Origin: DATNPH01 sp036703315
GTDB lineage: Bacteria > Cyanobacteriota > Cyanobacteriia > Cyanobacteriales > Coleofasciculaceae
Direction: 5' to 3'
Assembly: GCA_036703315.1 (NCBI GenBank)
Contig: DATNPH010000171.1
Coordinates: 1 to 27,878, forward strand
DNA: 27,878 nt
Shown here: positions 7,136-13,466 of the stretch, one piece after another
How the letters are laid out: each line of letters starts with the position of its first letter
How positions within the stretch are numbered: the stretch's first letter is position 1
Notes under the pieces: generated by a model
What the model was told of the DNA's origin: nothing
The model's input: only the letters and a program-made list of their open reading frames with translations
The model's database searches: none
Program-made: the position numbers and the translations under genes

Positions 7136-7472
7136 CCTTAACCTCCTAGCAACGGTTTCCATTCATCTTCCCACTGAGGGAGGAGCGGCTTTTTTCGTTT
7201 ATCTGTATTCTGTTAGTCTATGCAAATAATCTAACAAGCCAGTACCGATAACATAGTAGGTGGAACCGAACCAGCAACGTCGGATTCTCTCACCTGTCAG
7301 GGTTGAAGGTTGACAGGTTAAGTTACAGGCTCTCCACGGCATCAATCATCCAATCTTGTAGGCAGGCGTCTCGCCTAGTACCCCTATCACGAATCAGGGC
7401 GGGCAAGATGCCCACCCCATAATTAAAAATCTTTTATTAGGTTAAGAGATTCTCAGCTTAGAACACTTAGCT
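7136..7472. other. intergenic region between DUF760 gene and sigma factor
   Basis: About 340 bases with no coding sequence that I can support. It holds the upstream region of the DUF760 gene and the 3' region of the sigma gene, with a hairpin-rich repeat at 7359-7419. I see no tRNA-like or riboswitch-like sequence. Confidence 0.5.
7359..7419. repeat. hairpin-rich intergenic repeat
   Basis: The sequence has two small inverted repeats in a row: AGGC-GGCGTCTCGCCT at 7360-7376, and GGGCGGGCAAGATGCCCACCC around 7398-7417. Elements of this shape (aggcgagacgcct, gggcaagatgccc) are familiar cyanobacterial dispersed repeats. It lies just beyond the 3' end of the sigma gene and could fold at the end of that transcript. 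Confidence 0.5.
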
Positions 7473-8432
7473 TCAACTGGCTGCGATATATTCCCGCATA
7501 TCAGCTTTGCGCTTGCGCAGTTTAGAGAGGGCTTCCCGTTCAATTTGTCGGACTCGTTCGCGGCTAATGTTGAGGCGATCGCCTATTTTGGCTAACGTCA
7601 TGGCTTGTCCATCTGCCAAACCAAAGCGTAGCGCCAACACTTCCCGTTGCTGAGGTGTCAAATCTGCCATCAGCTTCTCTAGGTCAACTTGCATCGCCGA
7701 TTGAGTCACAAAGTCTTCTGGTGACGGACCCGTGTCTTCAAGCAGTTCTACCAGTTCTGTATCCTGGTTATCTCCCACACGCAGATCCAGAGACAGAGGT
7801 TGACGTGCCCTTTCCAGATACTCCCGTACCTGCTTCGGGGTCAATTCCAACTCATGAGCTAACTCCGAAACCGTCGCGGCGCGTCCATGCTCTTGTGCCA
7901 ATTGGCGCTGAGCCTTCTTAATTTTGTTCAGCTTCTCGGTGATATGGATGGGAAGACGAATAGTGCGCCCTTTTTCTGCGATCGCACGGGTAATCGCCTG
8001 CCGGATCCACCAGTAAGCATAAGTAGAAAAACGATAGCCCTTGGTCGGGTCAAATTTTTCAACACCCCGCTGCATCCCTATCGTGCCTTCCTGAATCAAG
8101 TCCAGTAAGTCTACATTGCGCTTGATGTACTTCTTCGCCACCGAAACTACCAGTCGCAAATTCGCTTCCACCATCTTGCGCTTTGCTATTTCACCAAGGT
8201 TGATGCAATTTTGCAACTCAGCTTCCGAAAGCGAAGACGTTTCTGCCCATTGCGAGAATGTTGGCTCATAACCCAGCTCTTCCCATAGAGATTCTTTCAA
8301 TTCCTGTAAAGCCGTTAATCGCTGTACCTGTTTCCCATAAAGAATTTCCTGCTCATGGGTAAGCAGTGGCACACGACCAATTTCTCGTAGGTAAGTACGG
8401 ACTAAGTCTGTAGAGGTCTGAGCAGTTTTCAT
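7473..8432 (-). CDS. group 2 RNA polymerase sigma-70 factor (SigD-like)
   Basis: 319 residues, without the long N-terminal region 1.1 of primary sigma factors, so group 2. Region 1.2 is VRTYLREIGRVPLLTHEQEI (11-30). Region 2 runs VEANLRLVVSVAKKYIKRN, LLDLIQEGTIGMQRGVEKFDP and GYRFSTYAYWWIRQAITRAI (core binding and -10 recognition). Region 3 includes LPIHITEKLNKIKKAQR. Region 4 ends with the -35 helix-turn-helix LAKIGDRLNISRERVRQIEREALSKLRKRK. Such factors adjust transcription to light, stress and nutrients in cyanobacteria. The wording of region 2 (VSVAKKYIKRNVDLLDLIQEGTIGMQ) reminds me of SigD, but I cannot separate the paralogues without alignment. It is a single-gene unit; a small hairpin (8489-8506) lies in its upstream region. 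Confidence 0.93.
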   Translation of the reverse strand: MKTAQTSTDLVRTYLREIGRVPLLTHEQEILYGKQVQRLTALQELKESLWEELGYEPTFSQWAETSSLSEAELQNCINLGEIAKRKMVEANLRLVVSVAKKYIKRNVDLLDLIQEGTIGMQRGVEKFDPTKGYRFSTYAYWWIRQAITRAIAEKGRTIRLPIHITEKLNKIKKAQRQLAQEHGRAATVSELAHELELTPKQVREYLERARQPLSLDLRVGDNQDTELVELLEDTGPSPEDFVTQSAMQVDLEKLMADLTPQQREVLALRFGLADGQAMTLAKIGDRLNISRERVRQIEREALSKLRKRKADMREYIAAS

Positions 8433-8488
8433 AGCGCTCGTTCTAGTGTGAAGGGTTTAAAGCAAACATGCTTGTTGTCATGCCGAGT

Positions 8489-8506
8489 CACCGAGGAGAT
8501 TCGGTG
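8489..8506. repeat. small inverted repeat upstream of the sigma gene
   Basis: CACCGA-ggagat-TCGGTG forms a perfect 6-bp stem about 57 bases before the sigma factor start, probably within its leader. It could be an operator or a leader hairpin; neither role can be shown from the sequence. Confidence 0.35.
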
Positions 8507-8603
8507 CTTTATTCTCTATGAGAAGAAAATGAGAAAAAACTTAAGTTATATTTCGTGAGCGGTAATGATGGGCAGGGGAACTAGACAGGCATTATAACTA
8601 TCC

Positions 8604-8840
8604 TTACTCTGGATGAACAACAAATAAGCCGTCACGACTGATATCAGAGCCATCCCACTCAGGAAAACCGTTATCGTCATAAAACTTTACTAAAAAAACC
8701 GACTTATCTTTAACTATTGTAACATTTCTTAAAGGAAAGGGTATACAAATGGCACGGGTAGACAGTTTCGCTTTCAGTAGCACCCCATTATTTATGAGAG
8801 TACCCAGGCAATGCTTAAACAATTGCATCCTGGGAAACAA
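8604..8840 (-). CDS. possible small hypothetical protein
   Basis: An isolated 78-residue frame. ATG 8828 (MQLFKHCLG) is an alternative start with AGG right before it. The second half (FLVKFYDDNGFPEWDGSDISRDGLFVVHPE) looks like real protein; the first half is less convincing. I know no family for it. It may be a small gene or the decayed end of a larger one. If it is not a gene, 8433-9138 is a 700-base non-coding stretch in which I see nothing else except the hairpin at 8489-8506 and AT-rich sequence before the next gene. Confidence 0.35.
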   Translation of the reverse strand: MFPRMQLFKHCLGTLINNGVLLKAKLSTRAICIPFPLRNVTIVKDKSVFLVKFYDDNGFPEWDGSDISRDGLFVVHPE

Positions 8841-9138
8841 AATGAGAAAAATAATCTTGTAACATCTTCTGAGCGCCGCACTAAATGATGACGTGAGCTT
8901 TTAGTAGCCCTCAACCTTCCAACGTACCTACCTACCTCATTAGATAGATGCATAAAATCGTTTTAAAGTCTAAAAGCTAGCCCGTAAGCATCGTTTTTCT
9001 ATCCCTATATCCTATGCCTCAGCCCCCAGTTTCGGTACTTCTCGTGAAAAGTGAGATACTGACCTAGGAGAAGTCGTAGGGTAAATAGAAGCTTCCACAT
9101 CAAGCTAAGGAGCAAGTTTAAATTAATTAACTAAATTC

Positions 9139-9777
9139 ATGAACCAAACCGTTTGGATTGCAAGACACGGAAACCGCTTCGACTTTGTTAACCCCGAATG
9201 GTTTAATACGGCAGAGCGACCCTATGACCCACCACTGTCCGAGGATGGTTTCGTCCAAGCCAAGCAACTGGGTCAACGTCTTGTGGGGGAAGGAATTATG
9301 CATATATTCGCCTCACCCTTTTTGCGAACTGTGCAGACAGCTAATCAGGTAGCGGACGCCCTCGATTTGCCGATCAAGCTTGAGTCGGGACTGAGTGAAT
9401 GGCTCAACCCTGCGTGGATGAAAACTGAGCCAGAAAGACTGCCCATCGAAGTGTTACAAGAGCAGTTCCCCAGAATTGACCCTAGTTATACTTCGCTTGT
9501 TATGGCTAAATATCCGGAAACCAGCGAGATGGTACTTGATCGCACGGCTCAAACAGCACGGCGCTTGACGGCTGAGTTTTCAGAAGACATGCTACTTGTC
9601 GGTCACGGAGCCTCAGTTGTTGGCACCGCTCAAGGGCTAGTGGGTGGAACTCCTGAAATTAACGCGGCCCTCTGCTGCTTAGTTAAACTGGTGCGTCAAG
9701 GACAAGAATGGGTGATGGAACTCAACGGAGATACCTCCCACCTCAGTCAAAGTGAGGACGTTATCCGGTTTAATTGA
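9139..9777 (+). CDS. histidine phosphatase family protein (phosphoglycerate-mutase-like)
   Basis: 212 residues with the signature of the histidine phosphatase superfamily. The RHG motif is IARHGNR with the phospho-acceptor His10 and Arg9. SPFLRTVQTA carries the second phosphate-binding Arg63. A likely acid lies in GLSEW (Glu87), and the second catalytic His156 sits in LLVGHGASV. The family includes phosphoglycerate mutases, fructose-2,6-bisphosphatases and many phosphatases of small molecules or proteins. The spacing and the NRFDF segment after RHG resemble eukaryote-like phosphatases (UBASH3/Sts type) more than glycolytic mutases, so a phosphatase is more likely than a mutase. There is no signal peptide. 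Glucokinase follows 108 bases later, suggesting but not proving a metabolic link. Confidence 0.85.
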   Translation: MNQTVWIARHGNRFDFVNPEWFNTAERPYDPPLSEDGFVQAKQLGQRLVGEGIMHIFASPFLRTVQTANQVADALDLPIKLESGLSEWLNPAWMKTEPERLPIEVLQEQFPRIDPSYTSLVMAKYPETSEMVLDRTAQTARRLTAEFSEDMLLVGHGASVVGTAQGLVGGTPEINAALCCLVKLVRQGQEWVMELNGDTSHLSQSEDVIRFN

Positions 9778-9885
9778 CGCAATTGACAGCAAATTGATGA
9801 ACCTTTCTTTAGGCGGACGTTACAAAAATCTATTACCTGTAGAAAGACCTGTAGTCAACTACTAGCTAACAGTGAACCGAGAGGT

Positions 9886-10926
9886 ATGACATTACTACTG
9901 GCAGGGGATATCGGCGGTACCAAAACAATTTTGCGACTGGTGGAGGAGTCGGCTACTCAATCATGGCGCACCCTCTACGAAGCGCTTTATCCTAGTCGTG
10001 ACTTTCCGGATTTAGTACCGATAGTGCAGCGGTTCTTGTCCGCAGCAGGGCAACAACTGGGGACAGCACCTCGCCCTGAGAAAGCTTGTTTCGCGATCGC
10101 AGGACCGGTCGTTAATGACACCTCTGTACTGACCAATCTGGATTGGTTCCTGGAAGCTGGACGTTTAGAGAAAGAACTCGAAATCCCCAAAATCACTCTG
10201 ATTAACGATTTTGCAGCTGTCGGTTACGGTGTCCTTGGTTTGGAAACGAAAGATTTGTACACTCTGCAAACAGCAACTCCTCAACTGGATGCCCCTATTG
10301 CTGTAATTGGTGCAGGGACAGGCTTGGGAGAAGGCTTTCTCATCCAGCAAAATGGGGATTATCGCGTTTTTTCCTCAGAAGGTGGACATACCGACTTTGC
10401 TCCCCGCACCGGGCTAGAATTCCAGCTACTGCAATATCTGCGAGAAAAGTACGATATTGAACGGATCTCTGTCGAGCGAGTTGTTTCTGGTCAAGGGATA
10501 GTGGCAATTTACCAATTTCTTAGGGATCGGCAGGTGGCTCCAGAATCACCTGAGATTGGGCAGATTATTAAAACTTGGGAGCAGGAAACTGGGCGTAGTG
10601 AAAAAACTGTTGACCCAGCAGCAGCGATCGCCAAAGCTGCCCTAGAAAAACGCGATCGCCTCTGTGAGCAGACTCTGCAACTGTTTGTAGACGCTTACGG
10701 TACTGAGGCGGGTAATCTTGCCCTCAAACTGTTGCCTTACGGTGGTCTTTATGTAGCTGGAGGCATTGCCGCCAAGATTCTAACACTAATCAAAGAAGGT
10801 CAATTTTTGCGGGCTTTCGGTCAAAAAGGTCGGGTGAGTCCTTTGCTAGAGAGAGTGCCAGTATATGTTGTCTTGAACCCACAAGTTGGGCTAATCGGTG
10901 CTGCGATTTGTGCTTCCAGAATTTGA
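9886..10926 (+). CDS. glk: glucokinase
   Basis: 346 residues, matching the bacterial glucokinase (Glk) family rather than the ROK type. It uses ATP to make glucose 6-phosphate from glucose. The phosphate-1 loop is LAGDIGGTKT (6-14). The sugar-binding and catalytic Asp108 lies in TLINDFAAVGYG. The adenosine region has IGAGTGLGEGFLI, followed by SEGGHTDFAPR. The C-terminus contains YGGLYVAGGIAAKIL and NPQVGLIGAA. ROK proteins would show a CxCGxxGCxE zinc motif, which is absent. In cyanobacteria Glk feeds glucose into the oxidative pentose phosphate route during dark or mixotrophic growth. GAGAGG lies directly before the ATG. A GC-rich hairpin follows the stop. Confidence 0.93.
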   Translation: MTLLLAGDIGGTKTILRLVEESATQSWRTLYEALYPSRDFPDLVPIVQRFLSAAGQQLGTAPRPEKACFAIAGPVVNDTSVLTNLDWFLEAGRLEKELEIPKITLINDFAAVGYGVLGLETKDLYTLQTATPQLDAPIAVIGAGTGLGEGFLIQQNGDYRVFSSEGGHTDFAPRTGLEFQLLQYLREKYDIERISVERVVSGQGIVAIYQFLRDRQVAPESPEIGQIIKTWEQETGRSEKTVDPAAAIAKAALEKRDRLCEQTLQLFVDAYGTEAGNLALKLLPYGGLYVAGGIAAKILTLIKEGQFLRAFGQKGRVSPLLERVPVYVVLNPQVGLIGAAICASRI

Positions 10927-10955
10927 CCAAGAGAGGGGTTAAGAAAAATCCGGCT

Positions 10956-10976
10956 CCCTCCCCGTTGTGGGGAGGG
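10956..10976. repeat. GC-rich hairpin after glucokinase
   Basis: CCCTCCCC-gttgt-GGGGAGGG is a perfect 8-bp stem with a 5-base loop, 30 bases after the glk stop, and a further GGGGAGGG follows at once. It resembles a common cyanobacterial dispersed repeat. It may stop transcription between the convergent glk and yebC genes, but there is no T run. Confidence 0.5.
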
Positions 10977-11098
10977 CTGGGGAGGGATCTGGCCCCTGAT
11001 CAATTCGCCAACAGCTTCATTCCATTCACCGGGGCTTAAGTTGACACCCATGGATAATATCGTGCCCCTACGATGTAGTGTATTGAGTATTCCAATTG

Positions 11099-11866
11099 CT
11101 ACACCATACTCAGTGACATCAACTGATCTGCCATGTCGAAGTTCGCAATGACATTTTGAACATCATCAAGGTCTTCCAGAGCATCCATTAATTTGAGGAG
11201 CGATCGCGCTAAATCTGAATCAGTCACTTCTACTGTATTTTTGGGAATCCAACGCAGTTCCGCCTCACGTACCGACAGACCTTTATGCTTCAATGTTTTA
11301 CTCAACGTTTCTAGGTTGCTAACCTCTGTAAATACCTCAGCGCCTTCTGCATCCTCCTCCTCAATTAACTCATAAGACTCTGCCCCCCCTTCCAAGGACG
11401 CTTCCAACAGTTGGTCTTCCGCAACAGTACCTGCGAGTGTGACGACCCCTTTTTGCTCAAACATCCACGATACACAACCCGTTTCACCGAGATTACCACC
11501 ATTCTTAGTGAATGCCCTCCGGAGGTCAGCGGCAGTGCGATTACGATTATCTGTGAGGGCTTCAATTAGAATCGCAACACCACCGGGACCATAACCTTCA
11601 TAACGAACCTCTTCAAAAGAGTCACCATCGGCACCGAGTTGTCCGGCACCTTTAGCGATCGCTCGTTCAATATTCTCATTCGGAATCCCCGCTGCCTTTG
11701 CCTTTTCCACCGCATTCCGCAGTTGAAAATTGCCTTCCGGATCGGGAACGCCACTACGGGCGGCTACAATAATCGCCCGTGAGAGCCTAGCGAATGTTTT
11801 ACCCTTAACAGCGTCAACTCTCGCCTTCTGGCGCTTGATGTTCGCCCATTTACTGTGTCCTGCCAT
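11099..11866 (-). CDS. yebC: YebC/PmpR family protein
   Basis: 255 residues, typical length. The family start is exact: MAGHSKWANIKRQKARVDAVKGKTFARLSR. The glycine-rich core YEGYGPGGVAILIEALTDNRNRTAADLRRAFTKNGGNLGETGCVSWMF follows, then the third domain (ELRWIPKNTVEV, LMDALEDLDDVQNVIANFD). Family members were first described as DNA-binding regulators. More recent work on relatives points to a role at the ribosome during difficult peptide bonds, so "transcriptional regulator" should be used with care. The gene is cytoplasmic, stands alone, and converges with glk. A bulged hairpin (11979-12024) lies 113 bases upstream of its start. Confidence 0.94.
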   Translation of the reverse strand: MAGHSKWANIKRQKARVDAVKGKTFARLSRAIIVAARSGVPDPEGNFQLRNAVEKAKAAGIPNENIERAIAKGAGQLGADGDSFEEVRYEGYGPGGVAILIEALTDNRNRTAADLRRAFTKNGGNLGETGCVSWMFEQKGVVTLAGTVAEDQLLEASLEGGAESYELIEEEDAEGAEVFTEVSNLETLSKTLKHKGLSVREAELRWIPKNTVEVTDSDLARSLLKLMDALEDLDDVQNVIANFDMADQLMSLSMV

Positions 11867-11978
11867 AACTCCAAAAACGATACTTTACAGACTTTACTGA
11901 ATTTTAAGTAAATGGGTGTAGATCAACATAACAAGTAAGGGAGCCAGAGCCTAGGCAAAAGTCAAGGGCGCTACTTAA

Positions 11979-12024
11979 GCTGGGAAGACGGATGGTCTTT
12001 TAGTCATCGGGAAGACCTCCCAGC
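11979..12024. repeat. bulged hairpin upstream of yebC
   Basis: GCTGGGA (11979-11985) pairs with TCCCAGC (12018-12024), and inside it GGTCTT (11994-11999) pairs with AAGACC (12012-12017), leaving an 8-base bulge on one side. The two stems stack on the 3' side without a gap. It may be part of the yebC leader or of a dispersed repeat. Confidence 0.45.
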
Positions 12025-12058
12025 CCGACTACGTCCCGCGAGAGCTAACGCCTAAAAC

Positions 12059-12092
12059 TTTGTACAGACGTGCTATAGCACGTCTGTACAAA
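12059..12092. repeat. 34-base perfect palindrome
   Basis: TTTGTACAGACGTGCTA (12059-12075) is followed without any loop by its exact reverse complement (12076-12092). In RNA it would form a long stable hairpin in either direction. It lies 263 bases past the end of the receiver-ATPase gene. Its style (tacagacgtgc...gcacgtctgta) matches known cyanobacterial palindromic repeats with GTAGAGACGT arms, one of which is at 22764-22818. Confidence 0.85.
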
Positions 12093-12206
12093 CTCAAAAA
12101 TTACTTCACCAATAGCCCTAACTTTTCATGGCGTCTTTCTAACCAAGATGAGGAAGGTTCGGAAGATGAGGGATTGGACTCCTGACCAAAAAGTTATGAA
12201 GGATGT

Positions 12207-12258
12207 TAGCGATAGCGATAGCAGCATAGCGGACGCAGCGATCGCGAGTAAGGATGAA
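12207..12258. repeat. dispersed repeat, copy 2
   Basis: This block has GATAGC twice in tandem, then GCAGCATAGC and GGACGCAGCGATCGCGAGTA (12231-12250), followed by AGGATGAA. The last part matches 6630-6649 with two differences (the earlier copy has ACA where this has ATC), and both are followed by GATGAA sequence. It includes one HIP1 octamer. Confidence 0.55.
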
Positions 12259-12354
12259 AGTAGTTTAAGTAATTGTCGAGAAGCCCCTGAATTTATTCAT
12301 GGGTTGTTTCATCATTCATCTTTTACACTTCAGCCTTCAGCTTGACTCCTTAAA

Positions 12355-13443
12355 TCAAATTGGAAGCTCAACCCGTACCGTTGTTTGTTCGTTTGGTGTA
12401 CTCTCGATTGTTACATCTCCGCCAAGCAGTTCGGCAAGGCGTTTGGTAATAGTCAGTCCTAATCCTGAACCTCGTTGTTCGTAAAGTTTGCGCTCAAATT
12501 GCTGGTAAGCTCCTATTTCAGCAATTTGAGCAGGTGTCATACCGCGCCCATAGTCGGTAACGGATAAAGTAAAAGTCTGCTCAACAGGAGTAGCGACAAG
12601 GCGAATTGGTGTGCCTGCCTCAGAGTACTTAAAGGCATTATCGAGCAGTTCTTCCACAATTTTTTCTAGCCTAATTTTGGCAATCTGAGCGCTTGAATCT
12701 TGCACCTGGAGTTGCAAATCAGCTTCTCTACCAGCCCGTTGTGCCCGATCAATAGCGATCGCTTTAATCAGCGAGGCAGCTGAACTGATTCTACTACTCC
12801 GTAGCGCTTTGATGCGATCTGGATTTGTGGCTGTCAGTTCGAGTTCGCCGTACAGCAAAAAATTCTCAATCAGTCTATGCAAACGCTCCCCAGACTTATG
12901 AATAATGTCTGCCATTTCCCTGATTTCCTCCCGTTGCAGGGAATCAGAATCCTCAATGAGAAGCTGTGAAAAACCGAGAATGTTATTCAAAGGCGATCGC
13001 AGTTCGATCGGGAGAGACAAGGTAATGCTAGTACGTAACTGATCCAGTTTTTGCGCTTGTTGCTGATCAATAGCAGCTCGTTTCTCAAATCGAACTGAAA
13101 TGGTTTGCAGCAGTTCTGCTCTAGTAAAGGGTTTAGTCAGGTAATCATCTGCGCCAAGAGACATGCCTTGGCGCAAATCCGTTTTATCTGCCTTAGCTGT
13201 GAGAAAAATAAACGGAATCGTCGCTGTGGCAGGCTCTTTACGCAAGCAAGTCAAGACGCCGTAACCGTCCAGTTCCGGCATCATCACATCACAAATCACC
13301 AAATCGGGTAGGTGAGCCTTAGCTAATTCAACACCAGCTTTGCCGTTACCAGCCCCAAAAACCTCAAAATCCTCGGCATCGAGCAAATCCAATATGCTTT
13401 CGCGCAAGGGCTGCTCGTCTTCAATCACCAGAATTTTTTTCAT
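12355..13443 (-). CDS. receiver plus degenerate histidine-kinase core (response regulator hybrid)
   Basis: 362 residues. The receiver (1-120) is complete: acidic pair in VIEDEQ, phospho-acceptor Asp52 in VICDVMMPELDGYG, Thr82 in FLTAKA and Lys104 in YLTKPF. A HisKA-like helix follows, but the H-box reads LSLPIELRSPLNNILGFS, with isoleucine 146 (codon 13006-13008, ATC) where the phosphorylated histidine belongs. The ATPase domain keeps N-box EELLDNAFKYSE (Asn269), G1 DYGRGM and G2 GSGLGL, so ATP binding may persist. It could act as a phosphatase, a dimer partner or a pseudokinase controlled by its receiver, which is inference. It is the last gene of the signalling cluster, 23 bases after the GGDEF-EAL gene. 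Confidence 0.85.
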   Translation of the reverse strand: MKKILVIEDEQPLRESILDLLDAEDFEVFGAGNGKAGVELAKAHLPDLVICDVMMPELDGYGVLTCLRKEPATATIPFIFLTAKADKTDLRQGMSLGADDYLTKPFTRAELLQTISVRFEKRAAIDQQQAQKLDQLRTSITLSLPIELRSPLNNILGFSQLLIEDSDSLQREEIREMADIIHKSGERLHRLIENFLLYGELELTATNPDRIKALRSSRISSAASLIKAIAIDRAQRAGREADLQLQVQDSSAQIAKIRLEKIVEELLDNAFKYSEAGTPIRLVATPVEQTFTLSVTDYGRGMTPAQIAEIGAYQQFERKLYEQRGSGLGLTITKRLAELLGGDVTIESTPNEQTTVRVELPI

Positions 13444-13466
13444 TGCCCTGTCTGTGTTCTATGCAG

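Larger units (their letters stand above)
11867..12354. other. repeat-rich intergenic region between yebC and the signalling cluster
   Basis: About 490 bases with no supportable gene. It contains a bulged hairpin (11979-12024), a CCCGCGAGAGCTAAC repeat block (12036-12050), a 34-base perfect palindrome (12059-12092), and a short GATAGC/GCAGC-rich repeat block (12207-12258). The yebC promoter and the end of the signalling transcript must lie here. Confidence 0.6.

Noticed and set aside
7165..7200. TCCC/GGGA hairpin followed by six T on +
   Set aside because: The stem is only four base pairs and no + gene lies upstream to terminate.
7250..7330. Possible riboswitch or tRNA-like sequence upstream of the DUF760 gene
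   Set aside because: No T-loop, anticodon arm or known riboswitch core could be found.
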